A program made the position numbers and the translations under genes. Shown piece after piece: positions 53,211-61,682 of a stretch of 64,000 bases of DNA (the first letter of the stretch is position 1; each line of letters begins with the position of its first letter). The DNA lies in NCBI GenBank assembly GCA_944391055.1, contig CALXSF010000007.1, forward strand, positions 1-64,000, in the 5' to 3' direction. This DNA is from an uncultured Kiritimatiellota bacterium (lineage in GTDB: Bacteria > Verrucomicrobiota > Kiritimatiellia > RFP12 > DVOR01). The notes under the pieces were generated by a model. That model ran no database searches. It saw only the letters and a program-made list of their open reading frames with translations, and was not told the origin of the DNA.

Positions 53211-54140
53211 TTACGAAAACCACGCTGTTGAAAAGGCACATTCATTGAACACCGAGAAACGGGAATAAAATGCTCCAGGTACGGAGTCTTCGGAAATTGG
53301 AGGTTCGAATTTTTCTCCGCTATCTGTTAAAAGAACTGGTGTCTCTTTGATAGTTTCGCTATGACCATCTTCGTCCAATAATGTGGAGGCAACAACTTTA
53401 TGTGTTGTCGTTGAAAGGAATGCGGTACCAACTAAAGGCAATGCAATATCGTGGCCAATGTCTATTACCTCGTCTCCTGGCGCAAGAATCACAGGAGTGC
53501 TTCGAACCTCAAGCATGATATCAGCTGCCCACTTATAAAGATTCCCATTTGAATCTTTACCTCCATTCGCAAGCGCATAGATTCTGACACTCAGGAGTCC
53601 TGCATGTGAAACAACCTTTACACCATCCACAGTGAAATCGTTTGAATTTATCTTTCCACTTGAAGTAAGCAAATCGGTAGGATAAGTAACAAAGTTTTTT
53701 CGGGTGATACGTCTTAGGCCAAGGGTTCGAACATTAGGGACTTTGGCAAAAGGTAAGTTCGTCGGCAATAAAATCGCCTTCCCCTCAACGGGGTCACATA
53801 CCGGTTCATTCTCATAATAAATCGGCTCCCATAGCAAGGTTGTAACAGGCGCTTTTGTATCGCTTTGACGTTGATAATGTGCTGTATAGGTAATACTACC
53901 GTTACCGTTGTCTTTAACGTCGTAAGATACTAGTCGGACTTTTTCATTGGAAGGATAGGCAGATCCAATGATTGGTAATTCTGGGACATCGTAGGGTGCA
54001 GGAGGATTAGCTGAAGCTTCAGCGATTTCTGTTGGTGAGATTCCTTGAAAACAAAGTAACCAAATCCGTGTCGCGGTTTCCAATGCATCATAGTCATATG
54101 ACCGCGAAAAACCTTTAATCTCATAAAGCGAGTAACTCAT
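53211..54140 (-). CDS. unrecognised AT-richer protein, fourth gene of the novel operon
   Basis: A 309-residue protein without signal peptide. Segments VSYDVKDNGNGSITYTAHYQ, RRITRKNFVTYPTDLL followed by SGKINSNDFTVDG, and KWAADIMLEVRSTPVIL give a beta-rich picture faintly reminiscent of phage-type structural proteins found in PVC genomes; this resemblance is from memory of the pattern only. Codon use is visibly AT-richer than everywhere else in the window, with many AAA, ATA and TTT codons, suggesting recent acquisition. GGAGAG lies five bases before the ATG; it follows the previous gene by 18 bases. Confidence 0.6.
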   Translation of the reverse strand: MSYSLYEIKGFSRSYDYDALETATRIWLLCFQGISPTEIAEASANPPAPYDVPELPIIGSAYPSNEKVRLVSYDVKDNGNGSITYTAHYQRQSDTKAPVTTLLWEPIYYENEPVCDPVEGKAILLPTNLPFAKVPNVRTLGLRRITRKNFVTYPTDLLTSSGKINSNDFTVDGVKVVSHAGLLSVRIYALANGGKDSNGNLYKWAADIMLEVRSTPVILAPGDEVIDIGHDIALPLVGTAFLSTTTHKVVASTLLDEDGHSETIKETPVLLTDSGEKFEPPISEDSVPGAFYSRFSVFNECAFSTAWFS

Positions 54141-54158
54141 GATGACTCTCCGTTGGAT

Positions 54159-55070
54159 TCATTTACTGAAATATTTGACGAAAATCTTTGTCTGGATTTT
54201 GCGGTTGCCGCGGCAGTCTGGGCAGAGTTTTGCGGTGAAGAAGGCACCCTCCTTGGCTTCGTCGTGGAGCTTCTCATAACTTTTCTTTGTCTGATGGTAG
54301 CGCGTCCGATTGTAGGAGCTCCTGAAATCGGCCTGGGCCTCTTTTGCGATCGCCTCCTCGTCGTATTGGCGGCCGGTGCCTTTGCAGGCGAGGCAGGGTT
54401 GGGCGATGACGCCCGGCAGGACGAACGTGATCTCGCCTTTCCGGAAGGCGTCGTAAACGCTTTGGATGTCCGCGGCTTGGAGGTCGGCCTGCGAATCTGG
54501 GGCCGCGACCGGATTCGCGTTCCCTTCGCCCAACCATCGGTAATGGGCCAGGTTGCGGCCGTTGAGCTTCAGAACGCCGACGCGCTCGAAACGCCCACCC
54601 ACGCTATCCCCGTCCGCCCGCATGGGGCCGGGGATGTCGATGGCGCAATCTTGGGAAGGGTTCGTGGAAAACCTGCCAAGGTAACGCCCCTCGTCGAGCT
54701 GGCGCAGGATTCGGGCGGATTGTTTGGGGCCTTCGACGGCGGCGTCCGCGCTTTGCGCCAGGTCGCGCAGCTCGCCGTCCTCGCCGAAGGCGCGGATTTG
54801 GACAAGCTTGCCGTCTGCGGTCTTGGCGAACATCCGCCCCAGCCCTTGCCGCCATAACGTCTTGAAGGCGTTGGCAGGGATGGGGCCATGTCGTTCTTTG
54901 GGGCTGACGTGCGTATCCCGCAGCAGCCGTTCCGCGCGTGAGGCGTTGGTCTCGGCTGATTCGGCTTGGCTTTGGGATGTCCTTCCGTTGGTGAGGCGGT
55001 CGGGGAGGATGGCCTGCGCGGCGAGGCTGGCGGCCGCGAGGGAAAGGGTGGCAACAAGCAACGAGCGCAT
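54159..55070 (-). CDS. secreted four-cysteine (CxxCxGxG-type) protein, copy 2
   Basis: A 303-residue exported protein: signal peptide RSLLVATLSLAAASLAAQA, then a central domain (about 45-200) of unknown fold, an acidic/helical part, and a C-terminal cysteine pair set CLACKGTG and CPDCRGNR that resembles a single DnaJ-type zinc finger split by about 45 residues. The C-terminus is basic (KIQTKIFVKYFSK). It is about 80 percent identical by eye to the gene just upstream; they differ mainly near the signal peptide and between the two cysteine pairs. AGAGGAG precedes the ATG. It could be a periplasmic metal or redox protein; function is unknown. Confidence 0.65.
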   Translation of the reverse strand: MRSLLVATLSLAAASLAAQAILPDRLTNGRTSQSQAESAETNASRAERLLRDTHVSPKERHGPIPANAFKTLWRQGLGRMFAKTADGKLVQIRAFGEDGELRDLAQSADAAVEGPKQSARILRQLDEGRYLGRFSTNPSQDCAIDIPGPMRADGDSVGGRFERVGVLKLNGRNLAHYRWLGEGNANPVAAPDSQADLQAADIQSVYDAFRKGEITFVLPGVIAQPCLACKGTGRQYDEEAIAKEAQADFRSSYNRTRYHQTKKSYEKLHDEAKEGAFFTAKLCPDCRGNRKIQTKIFVKYFSK

Positions 55071-55156
55071 GGCGAACTCCTCTGCTTTAATCTATACGGT
55101 GAAAAGTGAAGGCAAAACCCGCGCGGTTGATTCCCAAACAAGGCGCGGATGTCGTG

Positions 55157-56080
55157 TCACTTCACGGAGTATTTGACGAAAATCTTTGTCGGGACTTTGC
55201 GGTTGCCGCGGCAATCCGGGCAGAGTTTGGCGCCAAAGGTCGCTTTCTTTTTTGTCTCCTGATAGATTTGTTCGTAAGATTTCTTGGGATATTGCCTGGA
55301 GATGTCGCTGGAACTATAGTTGTAAGCGCTCTTGAAGTCGGCCATGGCCTCTTTCTCGATCGCCTCCTCGTCGTATTGGCGGCCGGTGCCCTCGCAGGCG
55401 AGACAGGGCTGGGGAATGAAACCCGGCAGGACGAACGTGATCGCACCTTTCCGGAAGGCATTGTAGACGCTTTGGATGTCCGCCGCTTGAAGTCCGGACG
55501 CCGAACCGGAGGCGGCGGACACATGCGCGTCTTCCTCGCCCAGCCATCGGTAATGGGCCAGATTGCGGCCGTTTAGCTTCAGAACGCCGACGCGCTCGAA
55601 GCGTCCGCCCACGCTATCCCCGTCCGCCCGCGTGGGGCCGGGGATGTCGATGGCGCAATATTGGGAAGGGTTCGTGGAGAACCTGCCAAGATAGCGCCCC
55701 TCGTCGATCTGGTTCAGGATCCGGGCGGACTGTTTGGGGCTCTCGGCGACGGCGTCCGCGCCCTGTTCCAGGTCGCGCAGCTCGCCGTCCTCGCCGAAGG
55801 CGCGGATTTGGACGAGCTTGCCGTCGGCGGTCTTGGCGAACATCCGCCCCAGCCCTTGCCGCCACAACGCCTTGAAGGCACTGGCTGGGAGGGGGCCATG
55901 TTTCTCTTTGGGGCTGACGTGCGTGTCCCGCAGCAGTCGTTCCGCGCGCGAGGCGTTGGTCTCGGCCGGCTCGGCCTCTTCTTGGGCGAGGCTCCCGTTG
56001 GCGAGGCGGTCGGGGAGGACGGCCTGCGCGGCGAGGCCGGCGGCCGCGAGGGAAAGGGTGGCAACAAACAGCATGCGCAT
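55157..56080 (-). CDS. secreted four-cysteine (CxxCxGxG-type) protein, copy 1
   Basis: A 307-residue paralogue of the next gene with the same layout: signal peptide MLFVATLSLAAAGLAAQA, the conserved block RDTHVSPKEKHGPLPASAFK, DIPGPTRADGDSVGGRFERV, then CLACEGTG and CPDCRGNR. The ATG at 56080 is fixed by GAAAGGA nine bases upstream; an in-frame start 21 codons earlier overlaps the first gene of the operon. Together with copy 2 it forms a tandem duplication with a period of about 1010 bp. Confidence 0.65.
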   Translation of the reverse strand: MRMLFVATLSLAAAGLAAQAVLPDRLANGSLAQEEAEPAETNASRAERLLRDTHVSPKEKHGPLPASAFKALWRQGLGRMFAKTADGKLVQIRAFGEDGELRDLEQGADAVAESPKQSARILNQIDEGRYLGRFSTNPSQYCAIDIPGPTRADGDSVGGRFERVGVLKLNGRNLAHYRWLGEEDAHVSAASGSASGLQAADIQSVYNAFRKGAITFVLPGFIPQPCLACEGTGRQYDEEAIEKEAMADFKSAYNYSSSDISRQYPKKSYEQIYQETKKKATFGAKLCPDCRGNRKVPTKIFVKYSVK

Positions 56081-56096
56081 GGCGGGGTTCCTTTCT

Positions 56097-56474
56097 TCAA
56101 TCCAAAGGCTGGAGGGTGAGGGCGAAGGCCGCGCAGTCGACACCGTCCACGGAGACGGCGGCGTCGGCCTTTCTGACGATTTGGCAGGGATGGGAGGTCG
56201 TGACGCCGCCGCGCGTCAGCCGCGCGACGACCTCCGTGCCGGGCGTGAGCGTCGTCCCCGCCGGAATCTCTTGGGCGAGGATTCGGCAGACCATGGCGGA
56301 TTTCCGCGTCAGACAGCCGGGGAGAAAGAGCGGGGCGTCGGCGTTGAGGGCGTTCACCTCGATGACGTCCGCCGACTCGGCGGGCAGGGCGTCGAAGACC
56401 GCGACGGGAAGGCTTTCCGGCCCGGCTTGGACACTCCCAGACAGAGGTGGCTGGTTTTCAGGACTTTCAGACAT
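56097..56474 (-). CDS. small unrecognised protein, first gene of the novel operon
   Basis: A 125-residue cytoplasmic protein. After a flexible Pro/Ser N-terminus (1-30) it shows short beta strands: ADVIEVNALNADAPLFLPG, RKSAMVCRILAQEIPAG, TEVVARLTRGG and PCQIVRKADAAVSVDG. This pattern of strands resembles a small beta-barrel (PilZ-like or similar), but the PilZ motifs RxxxR and DxSxxG are not seen. AAAGGAGG lies six bases before the ATG, one of the best ribosome sites in the window. Confidence 0.6.
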   Translation of the reverse strand: MSESPENQPPLSGSVQAGPESLPVAVFDALPAESADVIEVNALNADAPLFLPGCLTRKSAMVCRILAQEIPAGTTLTPGTEVVARLTRGGVTTSHPCQIVRKADAAVSVDGVDCAAFALTLQPLD

Positions 56475-56504
56475 GCAAAGACCTCCTTTACAGTTTCTAC
56501 GGGT

Positions 56505-56533
56505 ATTGTAACGCACCGACTGGCCTTTGTCAA
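56505..56533 (-). promoter_or_regulatory. strong promoter of the novel operon
   Basis: On the minus strand TTGACA (56533-56528), exactly 17 bases, TACAAT (56510-56505). It is one of only two near-consensus -35/-10 pairs with 17-bp spacing at protein genes in the window and drives the run of genes from 56474 to 50690. Confidence 0.8.
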
Positions 56534-56716
56534 ACCCGTATGGACGAGGCGTCGTCGACGCTTGGGTTGGCTCGCGCCGTGGTCATGTGCGCGCGTGTGG
56601 CATCGCGGCGATTTTGCCTTTTTGGGGCTGACGCGACTGCCCCGCAGAGAATGGCGCGTATCGGGCGGTTCGTGTCAAAGCCTTTGCCCGGGGCGGCCGC
56701 CCGGCTGGGGAGGGCC

Positions 56717-56744
56717 AAAAAAACGCCTCGGCGGGGCCGAGGCG
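56717..56744 (-). terminator. terminator of the tRNA-Val/tRNA-Pro unit
   Basis: On the minus strand an 8-9 bp stem CGCCTCGG/CCGAGGCG (56744-56724) is followed by seven T, eight bases after the tRNA-Pro CCA end. Confidence 0.9.
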
Positions 56745-56751
56745 TAAAGGA

Positions 56752-56828
56752 TGGTCGGACCGTCGGGATTTGAACCCGAGACCTTTTGCACCCCAAGCAA
56801 ACGCGCTACCAGGCTGCGCTACGGTCCG
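56752..56828 (-). tRNA. tRNA-Pro (GGG)
   Basis: A 77-nt cloverleaf with acceptor CGGACCG/CGGTCCG (C1-G72, as in bacterial tRNA-Pro), discriminator A, encoded CCA and anticodon loop TTGGGGT. Its 5' end directly abuts the CCA of tRNA-Val. Confidence 0.95.
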
Positions 56829-56905
56829 TGGTGGGAGATACTGGACTCGAACCAGTGACCTTCTGCATGTCAAGCAGACGCTCTAACCAACTGAGCTAAT
56901 CCCCC
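56829..56905 (-). tRNA. tRNA-Val (GAC)
   Basis: A 77-nt cloverleaf with acceptor GGGGGAT/ATCTCCC (one G.U), discriminator A, encoded CCA and anticodon loop TTGACAT. There is no spacer between its 3' end and tRNA-Pro, so one cut must make both ends. Confidence 0.95.
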
Positions 56906-56924
56906 GTGGGGCAAAACGGCGCAT

Positions 56925-56954
56925 ACTATACTATAAGCGGCCCCTTGCCGTCAA
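56925..56954 (-). promoter_or_regulatory. tRNA-Val/Pro promoter
   Basis: On the minus strand TTGACG (56954-56949), 18 bases, TATAGT (56930-56925). It overlaps the clpC stop region. Confidence 0.6.
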
Positions 56955-59569
56955 GCCTTTTTTTCGCCGTCCCGCCCCGCGGGGGGCGCGAGGCGGGCGC
57001 GTTGCTCGGGGTGCGCGCCGCGGGCCGGGGATTTCCGGGCGATCTTGCGCGGGGGCGGGGTGGGGGCGGGGCGGAGGGTGGCCCTGAGGGCGCGCGTGCC
57101 GTCGGGGGTCTCCGCGGGGGTGAGGAGGAAGGGTGCCTTCGGCGTGCCGTCGCGGGTGATGGCGTCGGCGATGGGGTCTTCGACGAGGCGTTCGACGGCG
57201 CGGCGGAGGGGGCGGGCGCCTTGCTCGGGGCGGAAGCCTTCGTCGAGGATGAGCTCGGCGGCGGCGGCGTCCAGCTCGAAGTGGACGCCGTTGTCGGCGA
57301 GGCGCCTGCGGACGCGCTCGATCTCGATGGCGAGGATGCGGCGGGCGGCGTCGCGGTCGAGGGCGTGGAAGACGATGGTCTCGTCGAAGCGGTTGAGGAG
57401 CTCGGGCTTGAGGGTCTTGCGCACGGCCTCGAGGATCCTGCGGCGGAGGGCGTCGTGGGCCATGAGGACGCCTTTGGCGGCCTCGCCGGGGAGGAAGCCG
57501 ACGGTGGGGGCCTGGGCGGCGAAGTCGCAGCCGATGTTGGAGGTGAGGATGACGACGGTGTTGCGGAAGTCGACGCGGCGCCCGAGGCCGTCGGTGAGGC
57601 AGCCTTCCTCCAGGATTTGGAGGAGGGTGTTGGCGACGTCGGGGTGGGCCTTCTCGATCTCGTCGAAGAGGACGACGGAGTAGGGGCGGCGGCGGACGCG
57701 CTCGGTGAGCTGGCCGCCTTCCTCGTGGCCGACGTAGCCGGGGGGCGAGCCGACGAGGCGGCTGACGGTGTGCTTCTCCATGTACTCGGACATGTCCAGC
57801 TGGATGAGCGCCTTGGCGTCGCCGAAGAGCGCCTGCGCCAGCTCCTTGGCCAGGAGGGTCTTGCCGACGCCGCTGGGGCCCAGGAAGAGGAAGGAGCCGA
57901 TGGGGCGCGCGGGGTCCTTCATGCCGGCGCGGGCGCGGCGCAGGGCGCGCGAGACGGCCGCGACGGCGTCGGCCTGGCCGATGACGCGGGCGTCGAGCTC
58001 CTCCTCCAGCGCGGCCATGCGGCGGCGGTCGCCCTCGGTCATCCGCGTCACGGGCACCCCGCTCATGACGGCGACGGTCTGGGCGACGTCGTTGGCGGAG
58101 ACGACGAGGCGGCGGTTGCCCTGGCGGGCCTTCCATTGGGCGAGGGCCTCCTCGAAGCGGGCCTCGGCCTCGGTCTCCTGGTCGCGCAGGCGGGCGGCGG
58201 CGTCGAAGTCGTCCGCGGCCACGGCGGCGTCCTTGCGCCTGCGGAAGCCGAGCGCCTCCTGCTCGAGCTTGCGGAGGGGGGCGGGGCGGGTGGCGGCGGC
58301 GAGGCGGAGGCGCGAGCCGGTCTCGTCGAGGGCGTCGATGGCCTTGTCGGGCAGCTGGCGCGCGGGCAGGTAGCGGGCGGTGAGGCGGGCGGCGGCCTCG
58401 AGGGCGGCGGGGGCGTAGCGCACGCCGTGGTGCTGTGCGTATTTCGGGGCGATGCCGGTGAGGATGGCGATGGTCTGGGCGACCGTCGGCTCCTCCACCA
58501 TGACCACCTGGAAGCGGCGCTCGAGCGCGGCGTCCTTCTCGATGCCCTTGCGGTATTCGTTGAGGGTGGTGGCGCCGATGCACTGGAACTCGCCGCGGGC
58601 GAGGGCGGGCTTGATGATGTTGGCCGCGTCCATCGCGCCTTCCGCGCCGCCGGCGCCGACGATGGTGTGGAGCTCGTCGAGGAAGAGGATGACGTTGCCG
58701 CTGCGCGAGACCTCGTCGACCACGCGCTTGAGGCGCTCCTCGAACTGCCCGCGGTATTGCGTCCCGGCCACGAGCAGCGCCATGTCCAGCGCCACCAGGC
58801 GCTTGCCGAGCATGGCCTCGGGCACCTCGCCGGCGGCGATGGCCTGGGCCAGGCCCTCGACCACCGCCGTCTTGCCCACGCCGGCCTCGCCGATGAGCAC
58901 GGCGTTGTTCTTGCTGCGGCGGCAGAGGATCTGGATGAGGCGGCGGAGCTCCGCGTCGCGCCCGATGACGGGGTCGAGGCGGCCCTTCTCGGCCGCGGCG
59001 GTCAGGTCGCGCCCGAAGGTGTCCAGCGCGGGCGTCTTGGGCTTCCCCTCCGGGGCGCCTTTCTGGGCGCCCTCCGCGCGGCCGGGCTGGGGGCGCCCCT
59101 CGGGGCCGAAGGCCTCCTCGGTGGCGTCGGTCTGCGGCATGAAGCGCTCGAGCGTCTCGGTGGAGACGTTCAGCTGGCGGAGGACGAGCGCGCCAAGGCC
59201 GCCCTCCGTGGCGATGGCGAAGAGGAGCGTCAGCGAATCCACCTCGCCCAGGCCGCGGCTCTCGGCCACCATCCGCGCCACGTCGCAGATCTTGAGGACG
59301 CGCTGCGACCACGGCAGCCCCTCCGGCCCCGGCGCGTCGGCCACGCCGCCCATCGCGCTCTGCGCCTCCACACGCACGCGCAGGTCGTCGGCCGACGTGT
59401 GGAAGTCCCCGCACAGGATCTTCTGCGCGCGGCATTCCGTGGCCGCCAGCGCCACCACCACGTGCTCGGAGCCCACGTGGTCGTGGCGCATCCCCTGGGC
59501 CTCCACCTGCGCCTGGCGCATCACGCGCCGCGCCTCGTCCGCGAAACGTTCCAAATCCGGGGTTTCCAT
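56951..59569 (-). CDS. clpC: ATP-dependent Clp protease ATP-binding subunit ClpC
   Basis: An 872-residue Hsp100 unfoldase that feeds substrates to ClpP. The N-domain (1-150) has Clp_N repeats; AAA-1 has Walker A GEAGVGKT with the pore region [13 protein letters not shown]. The middle part contains a UVR-like stretch [20 protein letters not shown], as in ClpC rather than ClpA; AAA-2 has Walker A GPSGVGKT, then GYVGHEEGG (pore), and the C-terminal D2 small domain. A basic, Pro-rich tail ends it. The ATG at 59569 has GGGAGG nine bases upstream; a TTG at 59578 directly abuts that site and is less likely. ClpP is not in the window. Confidence 0.94.
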   Translation of the reverse strand: METPDLERFADEARRVMRQAQVEAQGMRHDHVGSEHVVVALAATECRAQKILCGDFHTSADDLRVRVEAQSAMGGVADAPGPEGLPWSQRVLKICDVARMVAESRGLGEVDSLTLLFAIATEGGLGALVLRQLNVSTETLERFMPQTDATEEAFGPEGRPQPGRAEGAQKGAPEGKPKTPALDTFGRDLTAAAEKGRLDPVIGRDAELRRLIQILCRRSKNNAVLIGEAGVGKTAVVEGLAQAIAAGEVPEAMLGKRLVALDMALLVAGTQYRGQFEERLKRVVDEVSRSGNVILFLDELHTIVGAGGAEGAMDAANIIKPALARGEFQCIGATTLNEYRKGIEKDAALERRFQVVMVEEPTVAQTIAILTGIAPKYAQHHGVRYAPAALEAAARLTARYLPARQLPDKAIDALDETGSRLRLAAATRPAPLRKLEQEALGFRRRKDAAVAADDFDAAARLRDQETEAEARFEEALAQWKARQGNRRLVVSANDVAQTVAVMSGVPVTRMTEGDRRRMAALEEELDARVIGQADAVAAVSRALRRARAGMKDPARPIGSFLFLGPSGVGKTLLAKELAQALFGDAKALIQLDMSEYMEKHTVSRLVGSPPGYVGHEEGGQLTERVRRRPYSVVLFDEIEKAHPDVANTLLQILEEGCLTDGLGRRVDFRNTVVILTSNIGCDFAAQAPTVGFLPGEAAKGVLMAHDALRRRILEAVRKTLKPELLNRFDETIVFHALDRDAARRILAIEIERVRRRLADNGVHFELDAAAAELILDEGFRPEQGARPLRRAVERLVEDPIADAITRDGTPKAPFLLTPAETPDGTRALRATLRPAPTPPPRKIARKSPARGAHPEQRARLAPPAGRDGEKKA

Positions 59570-59605
59570 ATCGTCCAACCTCCCTTACTCGACAAAATGG
59601 CCGCC

Positions 59606-59614
59606 AGTATAGCA
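59606..59614 (-). promoter_or_regulatory. extended -10 of clpC
   Basis: On the minus strand TGC followed by TATACT (59611-59606); the leader is about 30 nt. Divergent from the extended -10 at 59654. Confidence 0.5.
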
Positions 59615-59653
59615 CAATCGCCCCGCCTGCGGCGTGCGCGCCGGGGCCGCGTG

Positions 59654-59662
59654 TGCTAAACT
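59654..59662 (+). promoter_or_regulatory. extended -10 of the ABC transporter gene, leaderless geometry
   Basis: TGC followed by TAAACT (59657-59662), then seven bases, then ATG at 59670. No ribosome site is visible. Confidence 0.5.
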
Positions 59663-59669
59663 ATTCGGC

Positions 59670-61466
59670 ATGACTAATGAAACAGGAACGGCCGGGCGCC
59701 TGCGGGCGGCCTGGGGATGGGTGCGGACGCTGTGCGGCTACTATGGCGCGCAGCGGACGCTGCTGACGCTGGATCTGGCGGCGGTGGTCTTGCGGGCGGG
59801 GGCGCGGCTGCTCATCCCGGCGGTGGCGCTGCGCGTCTTCCAAGTCTATCTCCCGGCGGGGGATTTGCGCGCGACGGGGATCGCGGCGCTGGTCTTCGCG
59901 GCCTTGGCGGTGGGGGCGGCGGCGCTGGATTGGTGCGGCACCATCTGCGGGCAGTGGCTGGGCTTCCGGGTCGAGGCGGCCATGCGGGGGGATTTCTTCG
60001 CGCACATCCAGCGCCTGCCCTTCGCGTTTTTCGACAGGACTAAGACGGGCGAGGTGCTCAGCCGCCTGACCTCGGATCTCCGCCTGGTCGGTTCCACGGC
60101 GCATCTGCTGCCGGAGGCGCTGCTGGAGATCACGCTGACGCTGGTGGGGGCCTTCGCCTTCATGTTCTGGATCAACCCCGCGCTGGCGGCCTTCACGCTG
60201 ATCCCCGTGCCCTTCATCCTCTTTTTCGCGGGGTGCTTCCAAAAGAAGATCCACCAGGTGTGGCGGGAGAACCGCCACGAGTCGGCCCTCTTCACGGCCC
60301 ACGTGGAGAACGCCGTCCAAGGCATCCGCGAGATCAAGAGCTTCACGGGCGAGCGGCGGGCGTGGCAGGCCTTCCGCCGCGCCAACGGCCGCTTCCGCCG
60401 ATCCTTCGAGCGGGTCTCCGCGCTCTACGCGCCGCTCTTCTCGGGGACGCAGCTGCTGCTGGAGGGTTACTCGCTGCTCTACATCGCCCTCGGCGCCTGG
60501 ATGGTGGCGCGCGACGCGGCCACGCTGCCGCAGGTCTTCGCCTTCTTCATGTACTCGCGCTACGTCACCGCGCCGATGCTCCGCCTCGTCGGCTTCCTGG
60601 ACATGTTCCAGCAGGGCTTCGTGGGCTACCGCCGCTTCCGCGAGTTCGTGGCCCAGCCGCCGGAGGCCGACCCGGCGGACGGCGCCCCGCCCTTGGGCGA
60701 GGTGCGGGGCGAGATTTGTTTCGAGGGGCTGCGCTTCCGTTATCCCGGCACGGCGCGCGACGTGCTGGATCTGCCCGCCCTGCGCATCCCCGCCGGCAGC
60801 GTCTGCGCGCTTGTCGGCCCCAGCGGCGGGGGCAAGTCGACCCTCGCCGCGCTCATCCCCCGTTTTTACGAGCCCACCGCCGGGCGCATCCTCCTCGACG
60901 GCCGCGACACGGCCACCATCCCCAAGCGCGCGCTCCGCGCCGCCATCGGCATCGTCGCCCAACGCCCCTTCCTCTTCGACGGCACCGTCCGCGACAACCT
61001 CCTCCTCGGCCGCCCCGGCGCGGGCGACGCCGCGCTCTGGGAGGCCCTCGCCGCCGCCAACCTCGCCGAGACCGTCCGCGCCTGGCCCGATGGGCTGGGC
61101 ACGGCGGTGGGCGAGCGCGGCCTGCGCCTCTCCGGCGGGCAGGCGCAGCGCCTGGCCATCGCGCGGGTCTTCCTCAAGGATCCCCCCATCCTCATCCTCG
61201 ACGAGGCGACCTCCGCGCTCGACACCTTCGCGGAGGCGGCGGTGCAGGAGGCGCTGGGGCGCCTCTCGCGCGGGCGCACCACGCTCATCATCGCGCACCG
61301 CCTCACCACCATCCGCCACGCCACGCTCATTTGCTACCTGGAGGCCGGGCGCGTCGTCGAGGCCGGCTCGCACGGGGCGCTCCTCGCCCGCGGCGGCAAA
61401 TACGCGGCGCTGCTGCGCGTGGCGGGGCTGGGGCCGGCCGCCGCGCCGGGCGCGGGCGCTCAGTAG
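59670..61466 (+). CDS. MsbA-like ABC transporter (fused permease and ATPase)
   Basis: A 598-residue homodimeric-type exporter: six TM helices (about 30-320) then an ATPase. Permease motifs are MRGDFFAHIQRLPFAFFDR and TGEVLSRLTSDL; the ATPase has Walker A GPSGGGKST, Q-loop AQRPFLF, signature LSGGQAQR, Walker B ILILDEATSALD and the His in IAHRLTTI. Such proteins flip lipid A core or export lipids, drugs or peptides; MsbA-type lipid A flipping is the most economical guess in a Gram-negative. Convergent with slyX, overlapping it by seven bases. Confidence 0.9.
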   Translation: MTNETGTAGRLRAAWGWVRTLCGYYGAQRTLLTLDLAAVVLRAGARLLIPAVALRVFQVYLPAGDLRATGIAALVFAALAVGAAALDWCGTICGQWLGFRVEAAMRGDFFAHIQRLPFAFFDRTKTGEVLSRLTSDLRLVGSTAHLLPEALLEITLTLVGAFAFMFWINPALAAFTLIPVPFILFFAGCFQKKIHQVWRENRHESALFTAHVENAVQGIREIKSFTGERRAWQAFRRANGRFRRSFERVSALYAPLFSGTQLLLEGYSLLYIALGAWMVARDAATLPQVFAFFMYSRYVTAPMLRLVGFLDMFQQGFVGYRRFREFVAQPPEADPADGAPPLGEVRGEICFEGLRFRYPGTARDVLDLPALRIPAGSVCALVGPSGGGKSTLAALIPRFYEPTAGRILLDGRDTATIPKRALRAAIGIVAQRPFLFDGTVRDNLLLGRPGAGDAALWEALAAANLAETVRAWPDGLGTAVGERGLRLSGGQAQRLAIARVFLKDPPILILDEATSALDTFAEAAVQEALGRLSRGRTTLIIAHRLTTIRHATLICYLEAGRVVEAGSHGALLARGGKYAALLRVAGLGPAAAPGAGAQ

Positions 61467-61672
61467 TGCGGGGGCGGCGGCTCCTCGGCGAGGGTGCGGA
61501 TGGGCTGCGCCCCGAGGCGGGCCTCGTGGGCCTCGAGGCGCTCGGCGAGGCGGTCGTGGAGGCGGTTGAGGCGGAGGATCTCGGCGTTGAGCGCGTCGAG
61601 GAGGCGGTCTTGCTCGGCGAGGATGGATTCGAGGTTGACGATGCGTTCCTCGAGGGTCTGGGGCGGGCGCAT
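61460..61672 (-). CDS. slyX: SlyX family protein
   Basis: A 70-residue, mostly coiled-coil protein (LEERIVNLESILAEQDRLLDALNAEILRLNRLHDRL) ending in a Pro-rich PPPPHY tail, as in SlyX. The function of SlyX is not established. It lies ten bases downstream of hydF on the same strand and overlaps the end of the ABC gene. Confidence 0.82.
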   Translation of the reverse strand: MRPPQTLEERIVNLESILAEQDRLLDALNAEILRLNRLHDRLAERLEAHEARLGAQPIRTLAEEPPPPHY

Positions 61673-61682
61673 GGCGTGTTCC

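Noticed and set aside
53211..54140. Assignment as a phage tail or baseplate protein
   Set aside because: The resemblance is only in general strand pattern from memory; no named domain can be supported without a profile search.
50690..56905. Integrated prophage or genomic island using tRNA-Pro as attachment site
   Set aside because: No integrase, terminase, capsid or portal is visible, and I could not find a repeat of the tRNA 3' end at the other side. Kept only as a composition-based question.
56906..59659. 917-codon open frame opposite clpC
   Set aside because: Low-complexity shadow of ClpC; no ribosome site and no motif.
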